A stretch of DNA of 9,405 bases, from assembly GCA_003560175.1 (NCBI GenBank), contig PWIZ01000404.1, positions 1 through 9,405 of the forward strand, written 5' to 3'. Numbering within the stretch: position 1 is the stretch's first letter; each line of letters opens with the position of its first letter. Below the pieces are notes generated by a model. The model did no database searches. It was not told where the DNA came from and worked only from the letters and a program-made list of their open reading frames with translations. This stretch comes from Halomonas sp. GTDB lineage: Bacteria; Pseudomonadota; Gammaproteobacteria; Pseudomonadales; Halomonadaceae. A program made the translations under genes and the position numbers. Below are positions 1-6,337 of the stretch, one piece after another.

Positions 1-47
1 CGAGCGTGAATGCGGCGCTGGTCCAGTGCGGATCGGCAAAGGGGCAT
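1..47 (-). CDS. 5' end of an unidentified gene (partial, runs off left edge)
   Basis: Only the first 15 codons are inside the window, reading MPLCRSALDQRRIHA. The start is supported by a strong Shine-Dalgarno (GGAGGG, minus strand, bases 55-60) seven bases before the ATG at 47. It follows astE on the same strand after a 75-base gap. The part of that gap at 61-105 is unusually A-rich on the coding strand, so the gene could have its own promoter or be read through from astE. Fifteen residues are too few to assign a family, and I do not recognise the protein. No signal peptide or motif is visible in this fragment. Confidence 0.6.
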   Translation of the reverse strand, partial: MPLCRSALDQRRIHA

Positions 48-122
48 GATTTTACCCTCCTGTTATGGTTGTTTTAAGGTTTTTTCTTCTGCCGATGCTG
101 CCCTTTTCTCCTGAGCCGAGAC

Positions 123-1139
123 CTACTCCGTCGGTGGTGGCTCCGGCTGCACGAGCAGAGCGGCGCGGGCCCCGACTTCCACTGCGGCGTTGGGAAAGAC
201 CACGGCCACTGGTGTCTCGCCGACCCGGGTCTCCCCGGCCTGGCCATCCTCGGCCAGCAGGGTGCCGGGGGCAAAGGCCGTGAAGTTGGGCGTGTCGTCC
301 GGAAAGGCCAGGCGGAAGGCCGCTGACTCCCGCATCAGCTCCTGCTCGACTCGGAAGTAGGCCATCCTCGCGGGTGGCGCTTCGGCAGGTTCACGCCCCT
401 CGAGGAGTGCCGCCAGCAGGTGCCCCATGGGGTTGAGGGGTGGCAGGTCATTGTGCCCGAAGGGCAGGGCGCGGCCCAGCTCCAGGGTAAACGCCTGGGC
501 CTCATGATAGTGCTTGCTGTAGTGGGAGAAGGTCCAGCTGTGGCGGTGCTGGTGCAGCACTGCCTGGATCTCGGCGGCGGCCAGCCAGTGCCACTGCAAC
601 GCCTCCACGGCGGTACGCTCGGTGAAGGGACTGACCACGAAGCGCGGGTAGCGACTGTCGCGGATGGCGGTGTGCAGGTCATAGTGCAGCCGCGGCCGGC
701 CGTCATGGCGGGCGAAGAAGGCGTCCACCGCGGTCATCAGCGCCCGGGCGCGGTCGGCTTCCTGGCCCGTTTCCGGGAGGTCGGGACGGAACAGGCGATT
801 GAGATTGGTGCCGACGAAGCGCACCCCCTTTCGGGTCGCCTCCGGGTTGCCGAGGATTACCAGGGTTGGGGCGCCCAGCCGCAGTTCCGCCCTCGCCAGG
901 CGCCCCAGCAGCCCCTCAAGCAGTTCCATCGGGGCGGTCTCGTTGCCGTGGATGCCCACCGAGAGCACGCAGGCCCGTGCCGAGGGTCCGGGGTGGTCGG
1001 GCACGAGCTCCAGCAGCCCATGGCCGTGCCATCGGAAGTGCCCACCGGGCAGTGGGCCTCGGGTCGGGAACTCGGCCTCCTCCAGGCTGAGTGTCAGCCA
1101 GTTCTCGATGGGGTTCTCGAGCATGGGATTCTCGAGCAT
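123..1139 (-). CDS. astE: Succinylglutamate desuccinylase (AstE)
   Basis: AstE catalyses the last step of the arginine succinyltransferase (AST) pathway, hydrolysing N-succinylglutamate to succinate and glutamate in the cytoplasm. The 338-residue product fits the zinc-dependent AstE/aspartoacylase family. It has the HxxE zinc motif in GIHGNETAP (H64, E67), the following GNPEA and NLNRLF segments (about 97-117), a third zinc ligand H156 in LHYDLHTAIR, and the likely catalytic Glu in TLELG (E220). Length is slightly above the family norm, partly from a repeated MLENP at the N-terminus. I chose the ATG at 1139 because a GGAGG lies nine bases upstream; a second in-frame ATG at 1124 is possible. 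The gene starts 4 bases after the lipocalin stop, so translation is probably coupled. The other ast genes are not in this window. Confidence 0.93.
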   Translation of the reverse strand: MLENPMLENPIENWLTLSLEEAEFPTRGPLPGGHFRWHGHGLLELVPDHPGPSARACVLSVGIHGNETAPMELLEGLLGRLARAELRLGAPTLVILGNPEATRKGVRFVGTNLNRLFRPDLPETGQEADRARALMTAVDAFFARHDGRPRLHYDLHTAIRDSRYPRFVVSPFTERTAVEALQWHWLAAAEIQAVLHQHRHSWTFSHYSKHYHEAQAFTLELGRALPFGHNDLPPLNPMGHLLAALLEGREPAEAPPARMAYFRVEQELMRESAAFRLAFPDDTPNFTAFAPGTLLAEDGQAGETRVGETPVAVVFPNAAVEVGARAALLVQPEPPPTE

Positions 1140-1143
1140 CGCG

Positions 1144-1695
1144 TCAGGCCTCCACGCGCCAGGGTTCGCAGGCTTCGCCCTGGTCCACCTCGATGAGCTC
1201 CTCCACCGGGAAGGCCATGCGCTCGGCGCGCTCGACCAGATCGCGATAGGTGGCCTCGGGCAGGGTCGGGGTGCGGGCCAGGATCCACAGGTAGCTGCGG
1301 TCCGGTCCGGCCACCAGCGACCACTGATAGTCGTCGTCCAGGGCCAGCACGTTGTAGCCGCCGTAGAAGGGGCCGAAGAAGCTCACCTTGAGCCGGCCCA
1401 CGTTCTCGTCGCCAATGAAGTAGGCGCGCCCTTCCGCCTCGCTGGCCTCTCCCTTGTCGAGCTTCACGCCGCGGTTGAGCACCCGCACCCCGCCGTCGTT
1501 GTGCAGGCTGTAGTCGGCGGTGACGCAGTCCAGTCCGCGTTCGAAGGAGTGATCGAGTCGGGCGATCTCGTACCACTCGCCCAGGTAGCGGTCCAGTTCG
1601 AAGCCGGTGACCGGCTCGGTACCCTTGGGGATGCCGGTGCAGCCGGCCAGCAGCAGGCCGGCGCCCAGGGTAGCCAGCAGGGGAAGGTGATACAT
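1144..1695 (-). CDS. blc: Outer-membrane lipocalin lipoprotein, Blc type
   Basis: This 183-residue protein is a bacterial lipocalin, a small beta-barrel that binds fatty acids or lysophospholipids, anchored in the outer membrane. It has a short lipoprotein signal with a lipobox LLAGC (Cys19 is the lipidated residue; Thr at +2 is compatible with outer-membrane sorting). Next comes the lipocalin signature GEWYEIARLDHSFERGL (about 39-55, with the invariant GxW), then strand segments such as SFFGPFYGGYNVLALD (about 105-120), and the closing WILARTPTL with conserved Arg141. The ATG at 1695 has AAGGAG (1702-1707) six bases upstream. It lies directly before astE with a 4-base gap, and divergently from the methyltransferase gene. 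The family is clear; the natural ligand cannot be read from sequence. Confidence 0.93.
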   Translation of the reverse strand: MYHLPLLATLGAGLLLAGCTGIPKGTEPVTGFELDRYLGEWYEIARLDHSFERGLDCVTADYSLHNDGGVRVLNRGVKLDKGEASEAEGRAYFIGDENVGRLKVSFFGPFYGGYNVLALDDDYQWSLVAGPDRSYLWILARTPTLPEATYRDLVERAERMAFPVEELIEVDQGEACEPWRVEA

Positions 1696-1808
1696 GTAAA
1701 GCTCCTTGGCGTGATGCCGCCGTCAGCGGGCGGCTGTGACCTTTGCAGCATGGGGGAGGGCGAAGGGGCGGTCTAGACTGGCCGCCTGCCGCTTTCCAGG
1801 AGTTTGCC

Positions 1809-2684
1809 ATGACCGACCAGATCCATGATCACGATGCTCGTGTACTCAATGACCACTATGATGCCCTCGCCACCGGGAGTGGGCAAAGCCTGGTGGTTCG
1901 GCTGCGGGCGGCCTTCCGCGACGCCGGCCGTGATCCGGAACGCCTGACCCTGGATGAAGTCGCCGGCATCGATCAGCTTCATCTCGGGGGGCGGGCGGCC
2001 AGCCGATCGCTGCTAGCGCTGGGGGAACTTCTCCCGGATCAGCGGGTGCTGGACGTGGGCTGTGGTACCGGCGGGGCTAGTCGCCTGCTGGCTGAGGAGG
2101 CCGGCTGCGAGGTGGTCGGCGTCGATATCACCAGGGCCTTCATCGAGGTGGCCGAGTGGCTCAGCGCGGCGACCGGCCTGGCAAGCCGCACCCGCTTCCT
2201 GTGCGCCGATGCCGCTCGCACCCCGCTGCCGGATCGCGCCTGCGATGTCATCTGGTGCCAGCATGCGCTGATGAACATGCCCGATGTGGCCGGCGTGCTG
2301 GCGGAGTGGCGTCGATTGCTGGTGCCCGGCGGGCGGGTGTTGCTGCATGAGGTGGTAGCCGGCGACAACCCGGAGCCGCTGGTGTTGCCGGTACCCTGGG
2401 CACGCACGGCAGCGACCAGCCACCTGCAGGGGCGCGAAGCGCTTCAAGCGAGGCTGGAAGAGGCGGGGTTCGTGCCGGTATGCGTGCGCGATGTCACCGA
2501 GACAGCCCTGGCCTGGCGCCAGAAGCATGCCCGCCGCGAGTCTGGCGAACGGTCCGCCTCAGCCCCGCTGCCGGGGCCAACGCTGATTTTCGGCGATGAG
2601 TTCGTCGAGATGGGGCGCAACCTGCGAGACAATCTGGCCGCCGGCAGGGTGCGAATCCTGGAGGGGGTATGGCACCTGGCGTAA
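1809..2684 (+). CDS. Class I SAM-dependent methyltransferase, substrate unknown
   Basis: The 291-residue product has a Rossmann-fold methyltransferase core: motif I VLDVGCGTGG (about 80-89, SAM-binding loop), acidic motif II in VVGVDIT (D106, ribose contact), a downstream CADAA segment (about 132-136), and LLVPGGRVLLHEV (about 170-182). The segment before motif I (IDQLHLGG) recalls the sarcosine/dimethylglycine and UbiE-like methyltransferases, so a small amine or lipid/quinone substrate is possible. Nothing here fixes it. I chose ATG 1809 rather than an earlier in-frame ATG at 1743 because CCAGGAG lies just upstream and the extension MQHGGGRRGG looks non-coding. It is transcribed divergently from the lipocalin and converges on the membrane-protein gene at 2733. 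No signal peptide or membrane segment, so a cytoplasmic enzyme. Confidence 0.85.
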   Translation: MTDQIHDHDARVLNDHYDALATGSGQSLVVRLRAAFRDAGRDPERLTLDEVAGIDQLHLGGRAASRSLLALGELLPDQRVLDVGCGTGGASRLLAEEAGCEVVGVDITRAFIEVAEWLSAATGLASRTRFLCADAARTPLPDRACDVIWCQHALMNMPDVAGVLAEWRRLLVPGGRVLLHEVVAGDNPEPLVLPVPWARTAATSHLQGREALQARLEEAGFVPVCVRDVTETALAWRQKHARRESGERSASAPLPGPTLIFGDEFVEMGRNLRDNLAAGRVRILEGVWHLA

Positions 2685-2716
2685 GTTGAGTGAGTGGTCG
2701 CGGCGGGGTGAGAGGA

Positions 2717-2730
2717 CCGGCCGCGGCCGG
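2717..2730. repeat. GC palindrome between convergent genes
   Basis: A perfect 14-base palindrome (CCGGCCGCGGCCGG) sits in the 48-base gap between the methyltransferase stop and the stop of the small membrane-protein gene. A GC-rich inverted repeat between convergent 3' ends may slow transcription on both sides. There is no T-run on either strand, so I do not call it an intrinsic terminator. Confidence 0.4.
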
Positions 2731-2732
2731 GG

Positions 2733-3092
2733 TCAGTGGGTGTCGTTCAGGCTGACATAGCGGGGCGCGCGGACCAGGTAGCTGAGCGGGTGCAGCACCA
2801 GCCAGGCGGCGATGGCCAGGCCAACCACCGCGCCGATCATCGCCACCCAGTCGAACAGGGTGGCCACGTAGGTGAGCCGTGAGTTGGTGAAGAGGGGAAT
2901 CCACCACAGCCCCGAGATACCCACTGCGAGAGCGGCCAGATTGGCCCCCAGGCAGCGATAGTGGAATATGCGATAGCCGCGCAGGTGGGCCACCAGCTGG
3001 ACCACCACCAGTACCCCCGCGGCGCCCACGATCAGCCACAGGAAGGGGGCCAGGGTATACATCAGGATGGTCAGTGCACCTTGAATCGTCAT
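2733..3092 (-). CDS. Small three-helix inner-membrane protein, SQR-linked
   Basis: I do not recognise this 119-residue protein from memory. It shows three strongly hydrophobic segments (about residues 11-35, 48-68 and 79-102) separated by short loops (LRGYRIFHYR and FTNSRLTYV) and a basic/polar tail ending YVSLNDTH. It has one Cys (in HYRCLGAN) and no recognisable cofactor motif; the two His near the loops could bind something but are not diagnostic. I chose ATG 3092, eight bases after AGGAG; an in-frame ATG at 3098 would sit only two bases after it. The Shine-Dalgarno overlaps the stop codon of the upstream SQR gene, so the two are probably co-translated. That linkage suggests a membrane partner, anchor or quinone-site subunit for the SQR, which is inference. 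Confidence 0.75.
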   Translation of the reverse strand: MTIQGALTILMYTLAPFLWLIVGAAGVLVVVQLVAHLRGYRIFHYRCLGANLAALAVGISGLWWIPLFTNSRLTYVATLFDWVAMIGAVVGLAIAAWLVLHPLSYLVRAPRYVSLNDTH

Positions 3093-3104
3093 GATCATCT
3101 CTCC

Positions 3105-4499
3105 TCAGGCCTGGCCTTCGAGCACGGCGTAGTAGGCCGGCTGGAGCATGCGGTCCTTCATTACCCAGGCCGCCCAGGACTCGTCGCGGGGGTCGATAAA
3201 AGGGAAGGAGGGCAGGAAGTCCAGATTGTTGTCGTAGCCGAATTCCACCAGCATCGCCTTGCCGATGCCGGTGATCATCGGGCAGGAGGTGTAGCCGTTG
3301 TGGCGAGCCGGCAGCGGCTGATCCTGCATCTGGGCCAGCAGGTTGGCTTCCACCACGGGGGCCTGAGCCTTGACGCTGGCAGCGGTCTTGTTGATCGGTG
3401 CACCGATCACATCGCCGATGCCGAACACTTCCGGATAGCGGTTGTGCTGCATGGTGTGGATGTCCACATCCAGCCACTCGCCGCGGAAGGGACCCTCGCG
3501 GGCGATCAGGTCGCTCTCGCGGATGAAGTCCGGAGCGCTCATGGGCGGCACCACATGGATGAAATCATAGTCGGCGATCACCCTGCGTTCGCCCTCCTGG
3601 GAGAACTCCGCCTCGCGCAGTTCATGGTGGGAGGTGAACTCGCTGTCCGGGCCGACGAAGGTGAACTCCGCCTGACGGGCGCCGGGGTCGATGGCGGAGA
3701 GCCGGTAGTGGTGGCGGCGGTTGACGCCCTGATCATCGAAGCGCTGCTTGACGAAGTCGTTGACCCACGGTTGGCTGAAGAGCGCTGAGCCAGGCGCGAG
3801 GAAGTCGACCTCGAAGTCATCTCGATGGCCGGTATCTTCCAGGCGAGAGAGGGTGGTGAAGGTCATCTTCAGCGGCGCGCCAGCGCACTTCACCGGGGTG
3901 GGGGCGGCGGTGAAAATGCCCTTGCCGCTACCCTTGGCGATCCAGGCGTCGATGGCGTCGCGGGTGCGGGTGGCGCCCTCGAGGCTGGCATAGACGCTGC
4001 CGATGCCGTGGGTGCCGACCAGGTCCGGCGACATGCCGTCGATCAGGTGATAGTTGAGCTGCAGGCCGGTGGCCACCACCAGGTAGTCGTACTCCAACAC
4101 GCTGGCATCGGCCAGGGAGACCCGGCGCTGCTCGGCATCGATGCCCAGGGCGGGCTGGCGCACCCAGGTCACCCCAGCGGGTACGAAATTGGCGTTGGGG
4201 CGCATGGTCTTGTCGGGCAGCCACACGCCCGAGGCCACCAGGGTCCAGCCCGGCTGGTAATGGTGGATCTCGCGCGGCTCGACGAGCGAGATGCTGGCAC
4301 CCGCCAGGCGGCGAGAGAGCCGGTTGGCCATGGCCATGCCGGCGGCACCGCCGCCGAGTATGACGATGCGGGCGTTGGTGGAAAGCGTGCCGGCCTGAAG
4401 GCTGCCGAGCGGCAGCAGGCCGGCGGCGCCGGCACCCAGCCCCAGCTTGAGAAGCTGGCGCCGGTCTAGGCGGACAGGGGCAAGGGGGGAGCGGGACAT
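3105..4499 (-). CDS. sqr: Sulfide:quinone oxidoreductase, type II, Tat-exported
   Basis: This 464-residue flavoprotein is predicted to oxidise sulfide to sulfane sulfur and pass electrons to quinone. It starts with a twin-arginine signal (DRRQLLK, R13-R14, then a hydrophobic stretch to about residue 36). The FAD dinucleotide fold follows (ILGGGAAGMAMANRL, about 47-61), then HHYQPGWTLV (79-88). Its only two cysteines are C205 in PVKCAGAP and C406 in YTSCPMITG, which match the two redox cysteines of human-type (type II) SQR. The C-terminal FAD segment is YPEVFGIGDV (355-364). As I recall, the human enzyme runs about 15-20 residues past where this one ends (EGQA), a region used for membrane attachment. 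AGGAGT at 4506-4511 supports the start. Flavocytochrome c sulfide dehydrogenase is an alternative, but the motifs fit SQR better and no FccA-type heme subunit is adjacent. Confidence 0.88.
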   Translation of the reverse strand: MSRSPLAPVRLDRRQLLKLGLGAGAAGLLPLGSLQAGTLSTNARIVILGGGAAGMAMANRLSRRLAGASISLVEPREIHHYQPGWTLVASGVWLPDKTMRPNANFVPAGVTWVRQPALGIDAEQRRVSLADASVLEYDYLVVATGLQLNYHLIDGMSPDLVGTHGIGSVYASLEGATRTRDAIDAWIAKGSGKGIFTAAPTPVKCAGAPLKMTFTTLSRLEDTGHRDDFEVDFLAPGSALFSQPWVNDFVKQRFDDQGVNRRHHYRLSAIDPGARQAEFTFVGPDSEFTSHHELREAEFSQEGERRVIADYDFIHVVPPMSAPDFIRESDLIAREGPFRGEWLDVDIHTMQHNRYPEVFGIGDVIGAPINKTAASVKAQAPVVEANLLAQMQDQPLPARHNGYTSCPMITGIGKAMLVEFGYDNNLDFLPSFPFIDPRDESWAAWVMKDRMLQPAYYAVLEGQA

Positions 4500-4534
4500 G
4501 TCAGGACTCCTGCGTGATGGGTCAGGAAGTAATT

Positions 4535-4550
4535 GTTATATACTTATAAC
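4535..4550. promoter_or_regulatory. AT-rich inverted repeat, operator candidate
   Basis: GTTATA and TATAAC are perfect inverted arms around a 4-base centre (TACT), about 36 bases upstream of the SQR start. The position, in the AT-rich core of the divergent region, suits an operator overlapping the SQR promoter. Sulfide-responsive ArsR-type repressors (the BigR/SqrR group) bind AT-rich dyads, so such a regulator is possible, but none is encoded here. The assignment is inference. Confidence 0.4.
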
Positions 4551-4606
4551 TTGACTATTTTAATCTAGCCATAATCTTTCTGCACGTCATTCATTGGTGT
4601 GCGGCA

Positions 4607-4619
4607 ACTTGACGCAAGT
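4607..4619. promoter_or_regulatory. Short inverted repeat, operator candidate
   Basis: ACTTG-ACG-CAAGT is a 13-base dyad with perfect 5-base arms. It contains one of the three CTTGAC words of the divergent region and lies roughly midway between the two gene starts. It could be a dimeric regulator site. It is not a match to an FNR box (TTGAT-N4-ATCAA). Confidence 0.3.
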
Positions 4620-4710
4620 CAGCACTTTGGCCGGTGTGGGTTGCATGGCAAGGTTTTTTCTTGACTCCTTTTCGATGTTTTGTTGACCCGTGTCATCCCC
4701 AAATCGTTCC

Positions 4711-4735
4711 CCCCTGCCAAGCTGTCTGGCAGGGG
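4711..4735 (+). promoter_or_regulatory. Leader hairpin upstream of the octaheme cytochrome gene
   Basis: CCCCTGCCA and TGGCAGGGG form a perfect 9-base stem with a 7-base loop (AGCTGTC), ending 44 bases before the ATG at 4780. No T-run follows it on either strand, so it is not an intrinsic terminator. It could be a dyad operator on DNA or an RNA stem affecting stability or translation of the cytochrome mRNA. Confidence 0.45.
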
Positions 4736-4779
4736 TGAGGCGATCGCCATGGTCGGCCTCGTGATCGGGGGAGAGGAGT

Positions 4780-6336
4780 ATGTTCGAGCGCAAGCAGCGG
4801 GCCGAATGGCGGGCCCTGTGGGTGATTCTGGGGTGGCTGATGCTGCTGCCCGCGGCCCACGCCAGTACCGCGGACCACACGCAGTTCGAGGAGTTGCAGG
4901 GGCCTTTCACGAGTGCCGATCAGGTAACTCAGGCCTGCCTGGGGTGCCACACCGAGGCCGCGCAGCAGGTGATGGCGACGCGGCACTGGACCTGGGATTA
5001 CGAGAACCCCCACGGCGGCGAGCGGCTCGGCAAGCGCACCATGCTCAATACCTTCTGTATCGCCGACCAGTCCAACGAAGGTTTCTGCCAATCCTGCCAC
5101 GTGGGCTATGGCTGGGAGGACGATACCTTCGACTTCACCGCTGAGACCCGGGTCGACTGTCTGGCCTGCCATAACACCGGCGACTACGTGAAGAAGGGCG
5201 GCTGGGCCGGCTGGCCCAACGAGTCGCTGACCGACCTGACCCGGGCGGCCCTGAACGTGGGCACCTCCTCCCGGGAGACCTGCGGCACCTGTCACTTCTA
5301 CGGCGGCGGCGGTGACGGCGTGAAGCACGGCGATCTGGACTCGTCGCTCTTCCATCCCCATCGCGAGCTCGACGTCCACATGGATGCCCGGGGGCTCGAC
5401 TTCAGCTGCAGCACTTGCCACCAGACCGAGGGTCACGACGTGCCCGGCAGTCGCATCCAGGGCACCGCCGTGGATGCGCATCCGGCGATCACCCGCGGCA
5501 GCCAGGAGGCGCGCAACCCGGCCACCTGTCAGGCCTGCCACGGCAGTCAGCCCCACGAGAGCGGCACCCACGCCCAGCGCCTCAACGAGCACACCCGTGC
5601 GCTGGCCTGCCAGACCTGCCATATTCCCGAGTTCGCCCGGGGCGGCGTGCCCACCAAGATGGAGTGGGACTGGTCCACCGCCGGCCGCCTGGATGAGGAG
5701 GGCAACCCCTTCCAGATCAGGAACGAGGATGGCTACGTCATCTACGACAGTAAGAAGGGCGACTTCGTCCCGGGCGAGAACGTGGTGCCCGAATACCGCT
5801 GGTGGGATGGCAACACTACCTTCGTGACAGCCGAGACAGAGATCGACCCCGGCGAGCGGGTGCCGGTCAATACCTACCACGGTACCCCGGGCGCCGAGGA
5901 CTCGCGCATCTGGCCGGTCAAGCGGGCGCTGGGCAAGCAGCCCTATGACACCTTGCACATGACCCTGCTCCAGCCCCAGGTGGCAATCCCCGGCAACGAG
6001 ACCGCCTTCTGGTACAACTTCGACTGGGACAAGGCGCTGCAGGCCGGCACCGAGCTGGCGGGCCAGCCCTTCAGCGGCGAGTACGACTTCGTCGAGACGT
6101 CGATGCTGTGGCCCATCACCCACATGGTGGCCCCCGGCGAGATGGCCCTGGACTGCGCCGCCTGCCACGCCGACGATGGCCGGCTGGCCGGCGTGGAGGG
6201 CGTCTGGATGCCGGGCCGCGATCGCCACCAGCTGCTCGACCGCTTCGGCTTCGGCCTGGCCGGCCTGCTGCTGCTGGGGGTGGTCGGCCACGGCGCCCTG
6301 CGCATCGCCAACCGCAACCGCCGCAAGGAGCCCTGA
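4780..6336 (+). CDS. Octaheme c-type cytochrome, tetrathionate reductase (OTR) family, membrane-tethered
   Basis: The 518-residue protein has exactly eight CxxCH heme-binding motifs, starting at C53, C103, C127, C168, C210, C250, C277 and C459. A cleavable signal peptide (hydrophobic ALWVILGWLMLLPA, likely cut after AHA at about 28) sends it to the periplasm. Motif spacing and the segment GDGVKHGDLD (179-188) fit the OTR family, whose Shewanella member reduces tetrathionate, nitrite and hydroxylamine. K182 is the best candidate for the lysine that ligates the active-site heme in that family, and C93 is the only cysteine outside the heme motifs. Hemes 7 and 8 are separated by about 178 heme-free residues. 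A C-terminal hydrophobic helix (about 488-510) with a basic tail tethers it to the inner membrane. GGGAG six bases before ATG 4780 supports the start. It shares an operon with the b-type cytochrome. Substrate is not provable here. Confidence 0.9.
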   Translation: MFERKQRAEWRALWVILGWLMLLPAAHASTADHTQFEELQGPFTSADQVTQACLGCHTEAAQQVMATRHWTWDYENPHGGERLGKRTMLNTFCIADQSNEGFCQSCHVGYGWEDDTFDFTAETRVDCLACHNTGDYVKKGGWAGWPNESLTDLTRAALNVGTSSRETCGTCHFYGGGGDGVKHGDLDSSLFHPHRELDVHMDARGLDFSCSTCHQTEGHDVPGSRIQGTAVDAHPAITRGSQEARNPATCQACHGSQPHESGTHAQRLNEHTRALACQTCHIPEFARGGVPTKMEWDWSTAGRLDEEGNPFQIRNEDGYVIYDSKKGDFVPGENVVPEYRWWDGNTTFVTAETEIDPGERVPVNTYHGTPGAEDSRIWPVKRALGKQPYDTLHMTLLQPQVAIPGNETAFWYNFDWDKALQAGTELAGQPFSGEYDFVETSMLWPITHMVAPGEMALDCAACHADDGRLAGVEGVWMPGRDRHQLLDRFGFGLAGLLLLGVVGHGALRIANRNRRKEP

Positions 6337-6337
6337 G

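Larger units (their letters stand above)
4500..4779. promoter_or_regulatory. Divergent control region between SQR and octaheme cytochrome genes
   Basis: This 280-base gap is the largest in the window and must hold the promoters of both divergent units. The stretch 4528-4580 is markedly AT-rich against the GC-rich background and is the likeliest site of the SQR promoter. The word CTTGAC occurs three times on the plus strand (4550-4555, 4608-4613, 4660-4665), and TTGAC a fourth time (4683-4687). Any of these could be -35 elements or regulator half-sites. I could not pair them with a convincing -10 box at normal spacing. No open reading frame with coding character is present. Confidence 0.7.

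Noticed and set aside
420..1776. Plus-strand open frames over astE and the lipocalin
   Set aside because: They have no domain signature and lie antisense to two confidently identified proteins, so they are composition-driven shadows.
2961..3788. Plus-strand 275-codon frame over the SQR region
   Set aside because: It is antisense to the SQR cysteine and FAD motifs and has no ribosome site or recognisable family.
3105..4499. Flavocytochrome c sulfide dehydrogenase flavin subunit (FccB/SoxF)
   Set aside because: The Tat signal fits, but PVKCAGAP and YTSCP with HHYQPGWTLV match type II SQR, and no small cytochrome c subunit is adjacent.
4607..4619. FNR-type site in the divergent promoter
   Set aside because: The arms are ACTTG/CAAGT with a 3-base centre, not TTGAT-N4-ATCAA.
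4711..4735. Intrinsic terminator for either divergent unit
   Set aside because: The stem is strong but no T-run follows on either strand, and it lies upstream, not downstream, of both units.
4693..6291. Long open frame (532 codons) antisense to the octaheme cytochrome
   Set aside because: Its protein is a low-complexity mix of Gly, Ala, Val and His typical of the antisense of GC-rich genes. The sense strand has eight heme motifs, a signal peptide and a good ribosome site.
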